14,485 bases of DNA from DASPPM01 sp035604475 (GTDB taxonomy: Bacteria; Pseudomonadota; Alphaproteobacteria; JACZXZ01): positions 1 to 14,485 of the forward strand of contig DATNIJ010000300.1 in NCBI GenBank assembly GCA_035604475.1, given 5' to 3'. The first letter of the stretch is position 1; each line of letters opens with the position of its first letter. The position numbers were made by a program, and so were the translations under genes. The notes beneath the pieces are model-generated. The model saw only the letters and a list, made by a program, of their open reading frames with translations. It did not search any database and was not told the origin of the DNA. This document shows positions 13,329-14,485 of this stretch, piece by piece.

Positions 13329-14485
13329 ATGGATTTCAATCTCTCTCCCGCGATCGAGGACTACCGCAAGCGCATCCGCGCCTTCGTCGATCAGCACGTC
13401 ATTCCGCTCGAGGCCGAGCCGAAGAGCTACGACGAGCACGAGAACATCAACGAGGAGACGCTCCGGCCCTTGCGGGCGAAGGCGCGCGCGGCCGGGCTGT
13501 GGTGCTTCCAGATGCCGAAGGTGCGGGGCGGGCAGGGGGTCGGCGTCGTCGGCATGGCGGCCTGCTATGAGGAGATGGCGCGCTCGATCTTCGGCCCGCT
13601 CGTCTTCAACTGCGCCCCTCCCGACGACGGCAACATGATCATCCTCGAGAAGGTGGGCAGCGAGGCGCAAAAGGAGCGCTGGCTGCAGCCGATCATCGAC
13701 GGCAAGGTGCGCTCCTCCTTCGTCATGACCGAGCCGCACCCGGGTGCGGGCTCCGATCCCCTCGGCATGATGCGCACGCGCGCCGAGCGCCGCGGCAACA
13801 AGTGGGTCGTGCACGGCCACAAATGGTTCATCACCGGGGCGGACGGTGCCGAGCACTTCATTCTCATCGCGCGCACCTCGGACGATCCGCGCAAGGGGCT
13901 CAGCGCCTTCCTCTTCCACAAGGACCAGCCGGGCTGGAAGCTCGCCCGCCGCATCGGCATCATGGGCCCGGAGGAGCACGGCGGCCATTGCGAGCTTGTC
14001 TTCGACGGGCTCGAGATTCCGGAGGAGAACGTGCTCATGGGGATCGGCGACGGCATGAAGGTGGCGCAAATCCGCCTCGGCACCGCGCGTCTCACCCACT
14101 GCATGCGCTGGCTCGGCTGGGCAAAGCGCGCCTTGGAGATCGCCGGCGGTTATGTGCGCCAGCGCGAATCCTTCGGCGCCAAGCTCGCCGAGCACGAGGG
14201 CGTGCAGTGGCTCCTCGGCGAGGCGGCGATGGAGATCCAGATCGGCCGGCTCCTCACCATGCACGCGGCCTGGAAGCTCGACCAGGGCGGCCAGGCGCGC
14301 AAGGAGGTGTCGATGGCGAAGGTCGCGGTCGCCGAGACGCTGCACAAGGCGGTCGACACCGCGATCCAGCTTTGCGGCGCCAAAGGCTATTCCAAGGACA
14401 CGCTTCTCGAGTGGCTCTACCGCTACGCGCGCCAGGGCAAGCTCGTGGACGGCGCCAACGAGGTGCACAAGATGGTGCTCTCGCG
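13329..14485 (+). CDS. Acyl-CoA dehydrogenase, ACAD10/11-like (3' end outside the window)
   Basis: The frame is open from the ATG at 13329 to the window edge, giving 385 codons without a stop. This flavoenzyme would introduce a 2,3-double bond into an acyl-CoA and pass electrons to ETF. The N-terminal helical domain covers about 1-125. The FAD/substrate segment FVMTEPHPGAGSDP has T134-E135, WFITGAD starts at W166, and the C-terminal helical domain includes RQRESFG and IQLCGAKGYSKD. Where medium-chain enzymes carry the catalytic Glu (YEGT), this one reads VDGANEVH, with Asp374 at that place. From memory, Asp there is typical of ACAD10/ACAD11-like members. GAGGG (13316-13320) is 8 nt before the start. 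It probably forms an operon with the SDR gene. The last few dozen residues are missing only because the window ends. Confidence 0.93.
   Translation, partial: MDFNLSPAIEDYRKRIRAFVDQHVIPLEAEPKSYDEHENINEETLRPLRAKARAAGLWCFQMPKVRGGQGVGVVGMAACYEEMARSIFGPLVFNCAPPDDGNMIILEKVGSEAQKERWLQPIIDGKVRSSFVMTEPHPGAGSDPLGMMRTRAERRGNKWVVHGHKWFITGADGAEHFILIARTSDDPRKGLSAFLFHKDQPGWKLARRIGIMGPEEHGGHCELVFDGLEIPEENVLMGIGDGMKVAQIRLGTARLTHCMRWLGWAKRALEIAGGYVRQRESFGAKLAEHEGVQWLLGEAAMEIQIGRLLTMHAAWKLDQGGQARKEVSMAKVAVAETLHKAVDTAIQLCGAKGYSKDTLLEWLYRYARQGKLVDGANEVHKMVLS

Noticed and set aside
13233..14468. Minus-strand 411-codon frame at the right end
   Set aside because: The plus strand here encodes a clear acyl-CoA dehydrogenase open to the window edge; the minus frame is its antisense shadow.

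Overview
The window is a GC-rich, densely coded chromosomal segment, most likely from an alphaproteobacterium. The main reason is the recG / sdhE / mfd neighbourhood with a DUF502 membrane protein nearby, an arrangement familiar from that class. The genus cannot be told from this sequence alone. No rRNA, tRNA, CRISPR array, transposase, phage gene or replication origin is visible.

Layout. (1) 1-1220: a small exported two-cysteine protein of unknown function, then a DUF502 two-helix membrane protein. (2) 1268-3059: a tightly overlapped trio, namely a CbpA-type J-domain chaperone, its CbpM-type modulator and a tandem-ACT protein resembling GcvR. (3) 3191-9113: recG on the minus strand, divergent from sdhE and mfd, with a good sigma70-like promoter candidate for sdhE-mfd. 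(4) 9271-9924: a FrnE/DsbA-like CPWC oxidoreductase on the minus strand. (5) 10046-14485: an AMP-forming acyl-CoA ligase, an AbrB/VapC toxin-antitoxin pair, a short-chain dehydrogenase and an acyl-CoA dehydrogenase that runs off the right edge. The ligase, SDR and dehydrogenase look like an acyl-CoA degradation cluster of unknown substrate, interrupted by the toxin-antitoxin module.

How the genes work together. Region 2 is a translationally coupled operon (ATGA and GTGA junctions). Region 3 joins two related SF2 translocases, RecG for replication forks and recombination and Mfd for transcription-coupled repair, on either side of SdhE, the flavinylation factor for succinate dehydrogenase. Region 5 would activate an acid to its CoA ester, desaturate it, and oxidise or reduce a hydroxy/keto group.

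Most notable signal. Both convergent gene junctions (3060-3190 and 9114-9270) are filled almost entirely by one family of compound palindromic repeat, in opposite orientations. Aligning the two copies by eye shows base-paired stems with compensatory substitutions and an identical linker. One copy carries 25-bp terminal inverted repeats that are themselves hairpins. The other copy appears to supply the last two codons and the stop codon of recG. This is probably a dispersed structured repeat acting as a bidirectional terminator. Nothing here proves a wholly new system.
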